64,000 bases of DNA from Candidatus Accumulibacter necessarius (lineage in GTDB: Bacteria > Pseudomonadota > Gammaproteobacteria > Burkholderiales > Rhodocyclaceae), in assembly GCA_017302435.1 (NCBI GenBank), contig JAFLDL010000019.1, positions 19,963 to 83,962 on the forward strand. The letters run 5' to 3'. Under the pieces are notes generated by a model, which made no database searches, was not told where the DNA came from, and saw only the letters and a list, made by a program, of their open reading frames with translations. Of this stretch, positions 56,174-64,000 are shown in pieces (positions within the stretch are counted from its first letter, which is position 1; the number at the start of each line of letters is the position of its first letter). Both the position numbers and the translations under genes were made by a program.

Positions 56174-57576
56174 CAGAGCTCGCCCCCGTACAAGATTTCG
56201 CTCTGAATGGAATTCATGATCTCGATGGTGTCATCAAAGGTCTCTACTTCGATACCCCGATCCGGATAAATCTTGGCCGCCTTCAGCATCCTGATCTTGG
56301 AGCGCCGTCCGGCACCGGGCGCAGATTTAGACGCCACGCAGGTCATATAAAGCCGAACTTTGTCTGGATCAAGCAACTCTGCATCGGCATAGCCATGCTG
56401 TTGCTGTACCGCGCCGGTGTGCGTAGTCCGCTGGTTCAACATAATTAAGGTGTTGAGTTCCTTTACCAGATAGTCGCTGTGTGTGGTGATGAACACCTTG
56501 ATACCAGCGTTCACCATACGCGCCACCAATCGGGCAAAGGCTCGCTGGTTCTTGGGGTGCAGGTTCAGCTCGGGCTCGTCAATCATGAATAAATCGCCCG
56601 CACGCGCCCGACAGCGCAGATAAAACCCCACATCTAGCAAAGCACGAATGCAACTGGATGCCTCGTTCATAGTGAAACGTTGCTTGCCCGCCCCCTTGGC
56701 TTGGAACACAAGTTGTTGCTTCACCACCTTGTAGCTACCACCGATGATGGCATCGAACGCATCCAGTAGCTCGGGATGGGCGGCAGCCAGTTCGCCGGTA
56801 CGCTTATCTATGTCTTGAAGTTGGCGCATGAACTCCACGTTGTCTTCCACGGGCCAAGCGTAGCCGCCGTCGACTTCTTCAAGAATCTTAAACGGATTAC
56901 GCCTAAGCTCCTTGGAGTCGATGTTGTTTATGGCTTTGAGCATGCGTGTACGGGCTATGTCCAATTCCTTAAGAAAGATGGCCGTCCCGGTGCGTTCGGC
57001 GCTGGAAATGTGCACGCGGGGCAGGTGCTGCGCAAACACGATGTCCGCGATGGCGTCAGCAATGAAATCGGTCAGGCCACCAAATGGGCGTTGCAACACA
57101 TCGGGGTCAGCCACCAACACTTCGAGCTGGGCGCTGCCTCCATCTTTTTTGAGTGTTGCCAACACCTTGCCACTGGGACCGGCCTGCACCGTACGCTGAT
57201 AGGCTTGGGCCAGAGATTCCGTCGACTTATTAATGCGTGGCACACATGTGGTGTGTGCAAACACATTGCTTTCGGTGGCGAACGCTCGCGGCAAGCCCCC
57301 AACATAAGACTTGCCCATTCGCTCAAGGTAGGTATTCACCTTTCCGTCAAACAGTTGCGCCAAATCGATACGGTACTGACTGGCATCCTTGAGTAGCTGT
57401 TCGATTTCGTCTTCCAGTAGGAAACGCAAAATCCCCCGCCAACTGCGCAAAAAACCGTACACCGCATAAGTGGCGTAGGTTTTTCCGGTGTTGTTCTCAC
57501 CGCAAATCAGCGTGAGATCAGCAATCTCCAGATCCGCCTGATCCAGCAGACCCAAATTCTCAAACCTATATTCCAT
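56173..57576 (-). CDS. AAA/ABC-type ATPase, OLD-like without TOPRIM
   Basis: 467 aa. Walker A is LTLICGENNTGKTYATYAVY near residue 30 and Walker B DLFMIDEPELNLHPKNQRAF near residue 340, followed by VFITTHSDYLVKELN, the AAA_21/15 arrangement. No TOPRIM domain follows; the downstream 190-aa gene may supply the nuclease. GAGGAG precedes its ATG. Such ATPases sense phage or DNA states in Gabija- and PARIS-like systems, but this one is not assigned to a known system. Confidence 0.82.
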   Translation of the reverse strand: MEYRFENLGLLDQADLEIADLTLICGENNTGKTYATYAVYGFLRSWRGILRFLLEDEIEQLLKDASQYRIDLAQLFDGKVNTYLERMGKSYVGGLPRAFATESNVFAHTTCVPRINKSTESLAQAYQRTVQAGPSGKVLATLKKDGGSAQLEVLVADPDVLQRPFGGLTDFIADAIADIVFAQHLPRVHISSAERTGTAIFLKELDIARTRMLKAINNIDSKELRRNPFKILEEVDGGYAWPVEDNVEFMRQLQDIDKRTGELAAAHPELLDAFDAIIGGSYKVVKQQLVFQAKGAGKQRFTMNEASSCIRALLDVGFYLRCRARAGDLFMIDEPELNLHPKNQRAFARLVARMVNAGIKVFITTHSDYLVKELNTLIMLNQRTTHTGAVQQQHGYADAELLDPDKVRLYMTCVASKSAPGAGRRSKIRMLKAAKIYPDRGIEVETFDDTIEIMNSIQSEILYGGEL

Positions 57577-57693
57577 TCTGAACTCCTCGCGAGTTGCAAT
57601 TTACATTTTCGACCGTGTCAGCCAGATACAGACCGACTCGTGCGGGGTGGCGATAGTAGCTGCGGCACCTCTTATGTTCATGACGCCGATTAT

Positions 57694-60684
57694 TCATGAC
57701 ACCTTCCATTCCACAGCAAATAACTGGGTTGTCGTGACTCGTTGCCCCAACTGCCTCTCCAGTTCGTCGATCAGGCTGTCTCGCCGGGTCTGAATCTGAT
57801 CCTGCCGGTCAAATAGTTCGCGACGCTTCTTGTCGCGCTGCCCCTCAAGATCACGCTGTTCCTTCTGCGCTTGCAGCTTGTCGGCTAAGGTCGCCGCACC
57901 TTTGCTTTTGGTGCGAGCTTCCTTGATTTGACGGTCAAGCTCTTTGATCTCGCGCTCAAGACCGACCTTCAGATCGTCGGCCCACGCATCGAGCTTTTCG
58001 GTCTCCTGCGAGAAGAAGGTCAGGTTGCGCGACTCAACATCGGTCATCACGAGCGCCTTTTGCTGGTCGATCTGATTTTGTAGCGCTGGCGGAATCGGTA
58101 CATTGGCAGCGGCGAAATCGAGCATGTTCGGCTGCACCGGGGCGAGGTCGTCCAACAGCGATTGCTGAACGGGAGCACCGTCAGCACGTGGCAACGGCAC
58201 GGCAGACCCAGGCATGCCGAGCAGGCGGTCGGTTACGTCGGCATCGAAGACATTTCCATCGCCGTCAATGGCAGCAGCCAGCAGATGTTCTTCGATGGCG
58301 CCAAGCGATTGAATGCGCAGATGCTGAACGATCAGCGCGCCAAACTGGCCCCGCAAGGCTTCGATAACGGAGACCTTCGCCCCGTAGGCGTCGTAGTCGA
58401 GCACCAGCTTGCTGGGGGTCAGCGGCGCACGCTGGGCATGGTCGATCAAGCCCTGCGCGAGTGGATGCGCCATCCGGTAGATGTGGGCTTCTTCACTCCG
58501 GCGCGGCAGTTCGTAACGGCCCAAGGGGATCGCGGTCGGGTTTTCGCTTTGGTCACCCACTACGCCTTCGGGCAAGCTGGTCAGCAGGAAGCCCGTATCG
58601 TCTTCATCAAATCTTGCATGCCCGTTGAGCGCGGCGCGGGTGAAGCGCATCAACAGACGTTCCAGCCTGCCGAGGGAGGCGCGGGCATCCCTATTGCGCA
58701 GGCGCAGCCGCTCCTGTACGTCTTCGTCGAAGTTTTCCAGCAGCGCCTTGCGGGCGTTGAGCATGGCGTCGGAAATCTCGCCGGCCAGATCGAGTTGCAG
58801 TTGCTCGAAGGCGGTATGAATAGCCGCGGGGTGGCGGCAGGTCTGGTATATCTCGGCAATGCGGCGCTCGAAATCGACGCCGGACTCCACGGCCCCCAGC
58901 ACTTCATCGCTGGCGCCGAAGACGCCATCGAACAAATAGAACTTCTGGGCCAGCAATTCATAGACGCGCCGGTCGGCGTCGTTGTCGCGATTCAGGAAGT
59001 TGACGACAACCACATCGTGCTTCTGCCCGTAGCGGTGGCAACGCCCGATGCGCTGTTCGATCCGTTGTGGGTTCCATGGCAGGTCATAGTTGATGACCAT
59101 CGAGCAGAACTGGAGGTTGATCCCTTCGGCACCGGCTTCAGTGGCGATCATGATGCTGCCGCCTTTGCCAGCATAGTCGCGGAAGTAATCGACCAGCGCG
59201 GCGCGGGTGTCGGCAGTGCGTGAGCCTGATACCCGGTCGGTGCCGGCATGTCGGGCGATCCACTCGGCGTAGATTTCCCTGGCCTTGGAATCACTGTTGC
59301 TGCCGTTGAAGAGTACGACACCGGGGCCATGATCGGTGCCGGCCAGCAGTTTCAGCAGGTATTCCTGAGTACGGCGGGATTCGGTAAAGACGATGGCCTT
59401 CTTCGCAGCGCCGAGTTCGTCCAGTTTCTTGAATGCGACGTTGAGGGCTTGCAGCAATGCGGTGCCCTTGGCGTTCTCCGTGATGGAAATGGCCAGATTG
59501 CGGAACAATTCGAGTTCGCCGAATTCGGCCCGGATGGCGGTGATCTCTGCGGCGGTCGATACCTTGGTGCTGCCGTCGGCGACGGTATCGAGCTCTTCAG
59601 CGAGTTCGTCGAGGGCTTCGTAATCCTGGTCGAGTTCGTCGGCAAGGTCGGTCGTCGCCGCCTTTTCGTCGAGAGTCTGGCCTAGCCGTTTGATGAGGGT
59701 TTCCAGTGCCCCGGCGATGGCGAAGGTGGACGACGCCAGCAGCTTGCGCAGGACCAGCGTGATCAGTTGCCGCTGGCTATTGGGCAGGGCATACAAGGAT
59801 GGCCGTTGCAGGAATTCCGAGACGTAGTTGTAGAGCTTGGTTTCGTCGGCGCCAGGCACAAACTCTTGCAGCATCGGAATGCGCCGGGTGTATTTGACGT
59901 AGGCCTCAACCTGTCGGCGCAGTGTGCGCTTGCAGATCGGGGCAATGCGGTTCCTTAGCGTATCGAAGCTGGCGGCATCCTTCAGTTGCCCGAATTGGGA
60001 GCGGAAGCTGTCGAGGTCGCCGAAGACCTTCTCGTCGATGAAGCTGACCAGCCCGAACAGTTCCAGCAAGGAATTCTGGAGCGGTGTTGCCGTCAGCAAG
60101 ACCTTGTGCGGCAGCGTCAGTGCATCGCGCAGAATACGGGCAGTCTTGTTTTCCGGCTTATAAACGTTGCGCAGGCGGTGCGCTTCGTCGATCACCACCA
60201 GGTCCCACGGAACGGACTGCACATCCTTGGCTTTGCCTGCCGCGAACTGGTAGGAGCAGATGAGCACGGTGACGCTATTGCCTGCGAGGTCAAACGGGTT
60301 TGTGGCACCGTCCTTGATGGCTTGGCGGTAGGACTTGGCTTCAAGCAGGCTGGCGGCGATACCGAACTTGTCGGCCAGTTCCTGATGCCACTGCTTGCGC
60401 AGGTTGGCCGGGGTGATGACAAGAATGCGGCGCTTGCGCTCGGCCCATTTCTGCGCAATCAGCAAGCCTGCTTCGATGGTTTTGCCGAGACCGACTTCAT
60501 CGGCAAGGATGGCGCCCTTGGACAGTGGGTTGCTCGTCGCGAACAGCGCCGCGTCGATCTGGTGCGGGTTCAAGTCGACTTGAGCATCCAGCAGCGCACC
60601 AGCCATGCGGTCCATGGAATTGGACGCGGCACGGCGGGTGAGTTGATGCGCGAAATACGCGAGCTGGTGCGGGCTATAGCTCAT
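57694..60684 (-). CDS. SNF2-family helicase
   Basis: 996 aa. SF2 SNF2 motifs are ILADEVGLGKTIEAGLL, WDLVVIDEAHRLRN, LLTATPLQN and the C-terminal helicase part AIVFTESRRTQEYLLKL, IATEAGAEGINLQFCSMVIN, NPQRIEQRIGRCHRYGQKHD. The last 150 residues are coiled-coil rich (LEREIKELDRQIKEARTKSK). Related SNF2 proteins occur in DISARM and other defence loci. It starts 46 bases after the RelE-type toxin and precedes the AAA ATPase by 117 bases on the same strand. Confidence 0.9.
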   Translation of the reverse strand: MSYSPHQLAYFAHQLTRRAASNSMDRMAGALLDAQVDLNPHQIDAALFATSNPLSKGAILADEVGLGKTIEAGLLIAQKWAERKRRILVITPANLRKQWHQELADKFGIAASLLEAKSYRQAIKDGATNPFDLAGNSVTVLICSYQFAAGKAKDVQSVPWDLVVIDEAHRLRNVYKPENKTARILRDALTLPHKVLLTATPLQNSLLELFGLVSFIDEKVFGDLDSFRSQFGQLKDAASFDTLRNRIAPICKRTLRRQVEAYVKYTRRIPMLQEFVPGADETKLYNYVSEFLQRPSLYALPNSQRQLITLVLRKLLASSTFAIAGALETLIKRLGQTLDEKAATTDLADELDQDYEALDELAEELDTVADGSTKVSTAAEITAIRAEFGELELFRNLAISITENAKGTALLQALNVAFKKLDELGAAKKAIVFTESRRTQEYLLKLLAGTDHGPGVVLFNGSNSDSKAREIYAEWIARHAGTDRVSGSRTADTRAALVDYFRDYAGKGGSIMIATEAGAEGINLQFCSMVINYDLPWNPQRIEQRIGRCHRYGQKHDVVVVNFLNRDNDADRRVYELLAQKFYLFDGVFGASDEVLGAVESGVDFERRIAEIYQTCRHPAAIHTAFEQLQLDLAGEISDAMLNARKALLENFDEDVQERLRLRNRDARASLGRLERLLMRFTRAALNGHARFDEDDTGFLLTSLPEGVVGDQSENPTAIPLGRYELPRRSEEAHIYRMAHPLAQGLIDHAQRAPLTPSKLVLDYDAYGAKVSVIEALRGQFGALIVQHLRIQSLGAIEEHLLAAAIDGDGNVFDADVTDRLLGMPGSAVPLPRADGAPVQQSLLDDLAPVQPNMLDFAAANVPIPPALQNQIDQQKALVMTDVESRNLTFFSQETEKLDAWADDLKVGLEREIKELDRQIKEARTKSKGAATLADKLQAQKEQRDLEGQRDKKRRELFDRQDQIQTRRDSLIDELERQLGQRVTTTQLFAVEWKVS

Positions 60685-60730
60685 CTGGTGTCGTTTTTCT
60701 TGGTATGACGGATAGTACTATGGCGTTGGC

Positions 60731-61120
60731 CTATCGCCCCCAATGGCCCTCAAAGTCGAAGGAAAGTTGCCGCTGGTGCCTGATGGCCAGCAGGTAAATC
60801 GCTCCGCCAATCGGCGCGTAGAGCAGCAGGTAATCCTTGAGGACGTATTGGCGCAAGGCATCCGTGTCTGGTGTCAGCGCCGACAGCTTTGCGCGTAGCG
60901 TCGCCAAGGCATTGGTGGTCTCAACTGAACGCGGCTGGCGGGCCATAAACGGCCTACCCATTTCAGGGAAGCGCTCAAGGTTCGGGATCACCGTTTCGAG
61001 CAGTTCATCGAGCAAGCCATCGAAGGCCTGCGGTGCTTCCACTTCGGTCAGGAATAACTCGATGCCTTCGAGGTTGCGCTCGAAATTTGCAGTGATTTTG
61101 ACGACAGGTTCTTTCGCCAT
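60731..61120 (-). CDS. RelE/ParE-family toxin
   Basis: 129 aa. It has VKITANFERNLEGIELFLTE, LLDELLETVIPNLERFPEMG and LLAIRHQRQLSFDFEGHW, the RelE/ParE fold with the C-terminal RHxRQLSFDF. These toxins cut ribosome-bound mRNA or poison gyrase. Its ATG is two bases after the stop of the 115-aa gene. Longer than the typical 95-100 aa: the additional segment (ALATLRAKLSALTPDTDALR) lies before the last strands. Confidence 0.82.
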   Translation of the reverse strand: MAKEPVVKITANFERNLEGIELFLTEVEAPQAFDGLLDELLETVIPNLERFPEMGRPFMARQPRSVETTNALATLRAKLSALTPDTDALRQYVLKDYLLLYAPIGGAIYLLAIRHQRQLSFDFEGHWGR

Positions 61121-61122
61121 GC

Positions 61123-61470
61123 TTATTGCCGTTCCTCGTCAGTATCCCAAGTTGTTCGGTAGGCATCGACGTAGAACGCCGTCGCTGCGGGGTCAATCTC
61201 CCAATAGTGGCGACACAGCCGACGGTAGAGTTCGAGCGCAGGCGCAAAGCCGCAAGAGCTGAGCAGACCATCGAGGGTTTGTTCGATCTGCCGCGTGTCC
61301 CCGCTGCGGGTGCGCAAGATCGCCTCAACGAGGGGCGCGTACTCACGCACCGCCTGTTGATTGATGGCGGTGATTTCGGCGGCAAGCTGCGCAATGCTGT
61401 CGGGTATCGGATCAACTGCCACGCCAACGGCCCTGGAATACGGTTCTGCCAACCCGGTGATCTCGACCAA
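61123..61470 (-). CDS. Middle protein of a three-gene toxin-antitoxin operon
   Basis: 115 aa, no known family. Conserved-looking features are QLAAEITAINQQAVREYAPL, SCGFAPALELYRRLCRHYWE and ATAFYVDAYRTTWDTDEE. The frame starts at TTG 61470, immediately after the antitoxin TAA, and no Shine-Dalgarno is visible, so it depends on coupling. Position between a Phd antitoxin and a RelE toxin suggests it is a co-antitoxin, chaperone or regulator. Confidence 0.6.
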   Translation of the reverse strand: MVEITGLAEPYSRAVGVAVDPIPDSIAQLAAEITAINQQAVREYAPLVEAILRTRSGDTRQIEQTLDGLLSSCGFAPALELYRRLCRHYWEIDPAATAFYVDAYRTTWDTDEERQ

Positions 61471-61761
61471 TTACGCGCCACGTCGACGCTTGAGGGCGGT
61501 AATGGCGCTGCGGGCGTCCTTCACTTTGCCAGCAGCAACGTCGTCGAGCCCCTTGGAGGCCTCGTCGATCAACAGCAGGTGAATGCGCTCGCGCTCCAGT
61601 TGGTGGTAGTAATCCAGACGGTTGGCGTCGATCAGGGCGATATAGCTCTCGCCGTTCTTGGTGATGATCTTCTCGGCACCGCGCTTGACCTCTTCAGCCA
61701 GTTCGGAGAAGTTCGCGCGGGCGTGCGAGAGAGGAATAACGTCGCTTGCGGAAATACCCAT
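61471..61761 (-). CDS. Phd/YefM-family antitoxin
   Basis: 96 aa. MGISASDVIPLSHARANFSE followed by LAEEVKRGAEKIITKNGESY, the Phd/YefM DNA-binding fold, with a C-terminal tail that would bind the toxin. It is the first gene of the operon and is preceded by a palindromic operator. GGAGG lies 6 bases before the ATG. Confidence 0.88.
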   Translation of the reverse strand: MGISASDVIPLSHARANFSELAEEVKRGAEKIITKNGESYIALIDANRLDYYHQLERERIHLLLIDEASKGLDDVAAGKVKDARSAITALKRRRGA

Positions 61762-61774
61762 GATGGCCTCCTGA

Positions 61775-61793
61775 ACTGCACAAGGTGTGCAGT
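61775..61793. promoter_or_regulatory. Palindromic operator of the Phd-RelE operon
   Basis: ACTGCACA (61775-61782) and TGTGCAGT (61786-61793) are perfect inverted arms around AGG. It ends 13 bases before the antitoxin ATG, in the promoter region, as expected for Phd autoregulation. Confidence 0.7.
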
Positions 61794-61859
61794 ATTTTGT
61801 ACATCATACGCTTTGGCAGTCACGGGCAAAAGTGGTGCCTGCGCGACTCCTTGGAGTGG

Positions 61860-62261
61860 TTAGCCGGGAAATGACGGAATGCAGCTGTGTCGCGATATGG
61901 CGATCCAGCGCGTCGAAGACATCAAACAGGCTGCGCGTGCGGCGTTGACTCGGCCTCCTGCACCGCACGGCGCGAGCATCTGCGTCTTGATCGGCGTCAG
62001 CGCTTCGTGTTTGAATGTCGGAGACGCGTCGTCCGCTGCGTAACCCGCATGAACCTCGCGCTCCTTGGCGGGCCGAATGAAAATGCCCCCGGCGTCGGTG
62101 AGCCGCAAGAACAGTTGATCGCCGGGACGCAGCGCGGTGCGCTCAATCACGTACTGCGGCAGGAGTGAGCGAGTTGTGGCAGGAGGCGCCGCTCCACCCG
62201 CCGGTGGCGCCCTCGAGACAGAGTCGTCCCGAAGCCGTTTGGCCGGGTGTTCACCGCGCAC
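61860..62261 (-). pseudogene. AbrB/MazE-like fragment
   Basis: The minus frame (133 codons) contains SLLPQYVIERTALRPGDQLF and then RPAKEREV, similar to the swapped-hairpin AbrB domain (IPxxVRxxLxLxxGD). The N-terminal part and the C-terminal half resemble no domain, so this is probably a degraded antitoxin. Confidence 0.35.
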
Positions 62262-62310
62262 TGCGGCGCAAGAGGGTCACGCTCGACCGGCCGAATCCTA
62301 AGGAGATCCG

Positions 62311-63750
62311 ATGACCAATCAGACCGCCGCCGAGCTTGTCGATTTCGAGTTGCTCGATCAGGCCTCCAGGAAGCTGCTGGGGTATTACGTCCATCGCAAG
62401 TTCAACATCTATCTCTCTTCAATCGTGGCCGCGCTGAACCAGCAATACCAGGACGGCATGAGCGAAGGCCTGACGCGGCCGACGCCGCTTGGCCGCCAGA
62501 TGCTGCTCGATTTCCGCGCACTCGACTACAACGCCCTGATTGAGGTCGTTGGCGTCTGCATGTATGTGCTTCTGTGCCACACGATCGCAAACTCGCGACT
62601 TCAGCATCGCGACGATGCGAAGCGGGTGCTGTATCTGCGGGGCTACGACTTCGAGGCGGCCTTCACGACCGGCGGCGGCGTCGCGACGGGTATTTCGACC
62701 TGGGATACGACGGGTTTCACGCTGGATCTGCCGGCGCTGCTGGCGCGCCCGCTCTTCAAGGTGCTCAGTCCGAAGGAGGTCGACTCCGAGACGGTGACTG
62801 CAGAGCGGTACTACGCCAACTTGGACAGGATGATCCAGTGGATCAGCCAGCGCCCGGCTGCTATCTACCTCAACGCGCTGCACTGGCAACGCGGGGTGCT
62901 GGAACTGATTCCGCGGATGGACCATTTCATCGTCTACCTGTCATCAATCACCGAAAGCGCCCTGTGGGAGCTCGAACAACTGCAGGACGAGCGATACCGC
63001 GACCGGGTGACGGTCGTGTTCGATGAAAAAGCGATCGAAAAGAAGGCGTCGCAACTGGCCCTCCAGCAAGCCATGGACGGGAAGCTGGGTCGGACGATCT
63101 GGAGCAAGCAGGGAACGGCACCCTCGTTGACCGCCGCACAGGTCCGCGATGGCCTTGCCGAGGTGTTCATGGTGATGAGCCCCGACGAGTTCAAGGCGAA
63201 CATCGAAGACGTCAGGCGGCGCATCGACCACCACCATTCCGAACTCAAACCCGGGGAACGGGAGACCGAGCTCGACTTCGAGTTCTTCCCGGCGGTCGAG
63301 GATAGCGATCTCAGGCAACTACACGAGATGTCGCAGGCGCTGGCCAAACTCGTCGAGGCCGGCCAGACTGGCCCGATTGACTGCCTGTCGCTCTACGTCG
63401 CGCAGATTCAGCTCCTGATCCACGTAACCTTGCTTCTCGGCGACCATGAGGCGACCGGTCGTGCTCTATGCGCGTATTCGGCGGTGATGTGGAGCTCATC
63501 CAATCACTACGAGCCAACGGGTGAGCGGGCGGCTGACTTGCCAGAGGAAAGTCGGGCGCAGTTGCTCGGGATGCTCGACAGCAACGGCGGATTTGCCGAG
63601 TACGCAGGCCGTCGACTGCTGGCCTACGGTCGAAACCACGAGCGCTCGGACCAAACCGGGCAAGTGGACGCGACCTGGACCGCGATCTTCGAAGCCACCC
63701 GGAAGTCCGTCGACAACGTCTTCGCGGGTCGCCAACGGGCGACTGAATGA
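62311..63750 (+). CDS. Unknown protein with a possible TIR-like segment, defence island
   Basis: 479 aa, no family recognised. Residues about 105-240 read VLYLRGYDFE, then IPRMDHFIVYLSSITESALW followed by ELEQLQDERYRDRVTVVFDE. The pattern (strand then hydrophobic VIVYLS, then WELE with Glu, then a strand) resembles TIR or TIR-like NADase folds. The C-terminal half is helical and mostly hydrophilic with no membrane segment. AAGGAG lies 7 bases before the ATG. It is alone on the plus strand at the right end of the island, a typical place for an abortive-infection effector. Inference only. Confidence 0.55.
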   Translation: MTNQTAAELVDFELLDQASRKLLGYYVHRKFNIYLSSIVAALNQQYQDGMSEGLTRPTPLGRQMLLDFRALDYNALIEVVGVCMYVLLCHTIANSRLQHRDDAKRVLYLRGYDFEAAFTTGGGVATGISTWDTTGFTLDLPALLARPLFKVLSPKEVDSETVTAERYYANLDRMIQWISQRPAAIYLNALHWQRGVLELIPRMDHFIVYLSSITESALWELEQLQDERYRDRVTVVFDEKAIEKKASQLALQQAMDGKLGRTIWSKQGTAPSLTAAQVRDGLAEVFMVMSPDEFKANIEDVRRRIDHHHSELKPGERETELDFEFFPAVEDSDLRQLHEMSQALAKLVEAGQTGPIDCLSLYVAQIQLLIHVTLLLGDHEATGRALCAYSAVMWSSSNHYEPTGERAADLPEESRAQLLGMLDSNGGFAEYAGRRLLAYGRNHERSDQTGQVDATWTAIFEATRKSVDNVFAGRQRATE

Positions 63751-63888
63751 GCCTAACCCCGCTTAACCTTCAACCGAACCGGTCGTGCGTTTTGATTGGA
63801 ACGTGCAGGTCCCAGGTGCAGGACATGCCGACAGGGCACGTGGCCAGGTCGCCGGCACCTGGTCGGCCCGAACCTCGTCGCTGGCGGC

Positions 63889-64000
63889 TTACTCACCCAG
63901 CACGCTGCCCTCTCTGCGCGGGTCGGCACCACCGGTGTACCCGTCGCGGTCTTTTGCGATGGCCTGGAGTCCGCTGCTCATCCCGGCTTCCTTGACCTCA
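63889..64000 (-). CDS. ggt: Gamma-glutamyltransferase, C-terminal end (cut by window edge)
   Basis: The frame ending at 63889 (TAA) reads EVKEAGMSSGLQAIAKDRDG followed by YTGGADPRREGSVLGE. The GxADPRREGxxxG ending is the C-terminus of gamma-glutamyltranspeptidase, a secreted glutathione-degrading enzyme. Only 37 codons are in view. It bounds the defence island on the right. Confidence 0.75.
   Translation of the reverse strand, partial: EVKEAGMSSGLQAIAKDRDGYTGGADPRREGSVLGE

Larger units (their letters stand above)
61762..62310. other. Intergenic region of about 550 bases
   Basis: Carries the operator above, an AbrB-like fragment on the minus strand, and at its right end AAGGAG as the ribosome site of the next gene. 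No intact gene is convincing. Confidence 0.5.

Overview
The window is GC-rich proteobacterial DNA. Gene content and codon use (EgtD/SenA/SenB, a GH17-GT2 glucan synthase, a TVP38-oxidoreductase fusion, a polyamine-synthase-like membrane protein, many PAS-rich kinases) suggest a betaproteobacterium of the Rhodocyclales, possibly a Candidatus Accumulibacter-like lineage. This is a judgement from gene content, not a phylogenetic result.

Left part (1-12.6 kb): the 5' end of a type I restriction gene hsdR, then a selenoneine/ergothioneine locus. It has a SenB-type selenosugar synthase, a divergent SenA-type C-Se bond-forming enzyme, and on the facing strand a coupled chain: an ATP-grasp ligase, a 26-codon micro-ORF and egtD (hercynine synthesis). 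The selenophosphate synthetase that SenB would need is not in the window. Next come a small methyltransferase and a locus that looks like cyclic/periplasmic beta-glucan synthesis: a GH17 membrane protein, a GH17-GT2 fusion, and a sulfatase-fold transferase that may decorate the glucan.

Middle part (12.6-48 kb): mostly chromosomal housekeeping and accessory genes. These are katG, a PAS/HisKA/REC/HPT hybrid kinase, an FAD oxidoreductase beside a broken photolyase-like gene, a methyltransferase, DUF547 plus a TVP38-flavoprotein fusion, a YhaO/YhaN nuclease pair, thpR with an ispF remnant, a phnCDE-type transporter, a tRNA-Met with terminator, a TetR/aldolase pair with a recognisable operator, an RNase D-like exonuclease, an old yellow enzyme with a cupin, a Tat FAD oxidase with a spermidine-synthase-like membrane protein, an AI-2E family permease and riboflavin synthase. 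The intergenic stretches are rich in debris. Decayed copies of parts of three genes of this same window (the GH17 gene, yhaN, the FAD oxidase) sit several kb from their intact versions.

Right part (48-63.8 kb): a dense defence island between ribE and a gamma-glutamyltransferase gene. It has a PIN-type toxin-antitoxin pair and then a long minus-strand run. Read in its direction of transcription, the run is a Phd antitoxin, a 115-aa protein, a RelE/ParE toxin, a SNF2 helicase, an AAA ATPase, a small PD-(D/E)XK-like protein, a type III-like Mod methyltransferase, RhuM, a Res helicase-nuclease and a NERD nuclease-like protein. Most junctions are overlaps or gaps of a few bases. A separate 479-aa protein with a possible TIR-like segment closes the island. 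The composite Mod/Res system with embedded RhuM, AAA and nuclease-like genes and a SNF2 helicase, and the ATP-grasp/micro-ORF/egtD chain in the selenoneine locus, are the two parts most likely to hold undescribed biology.
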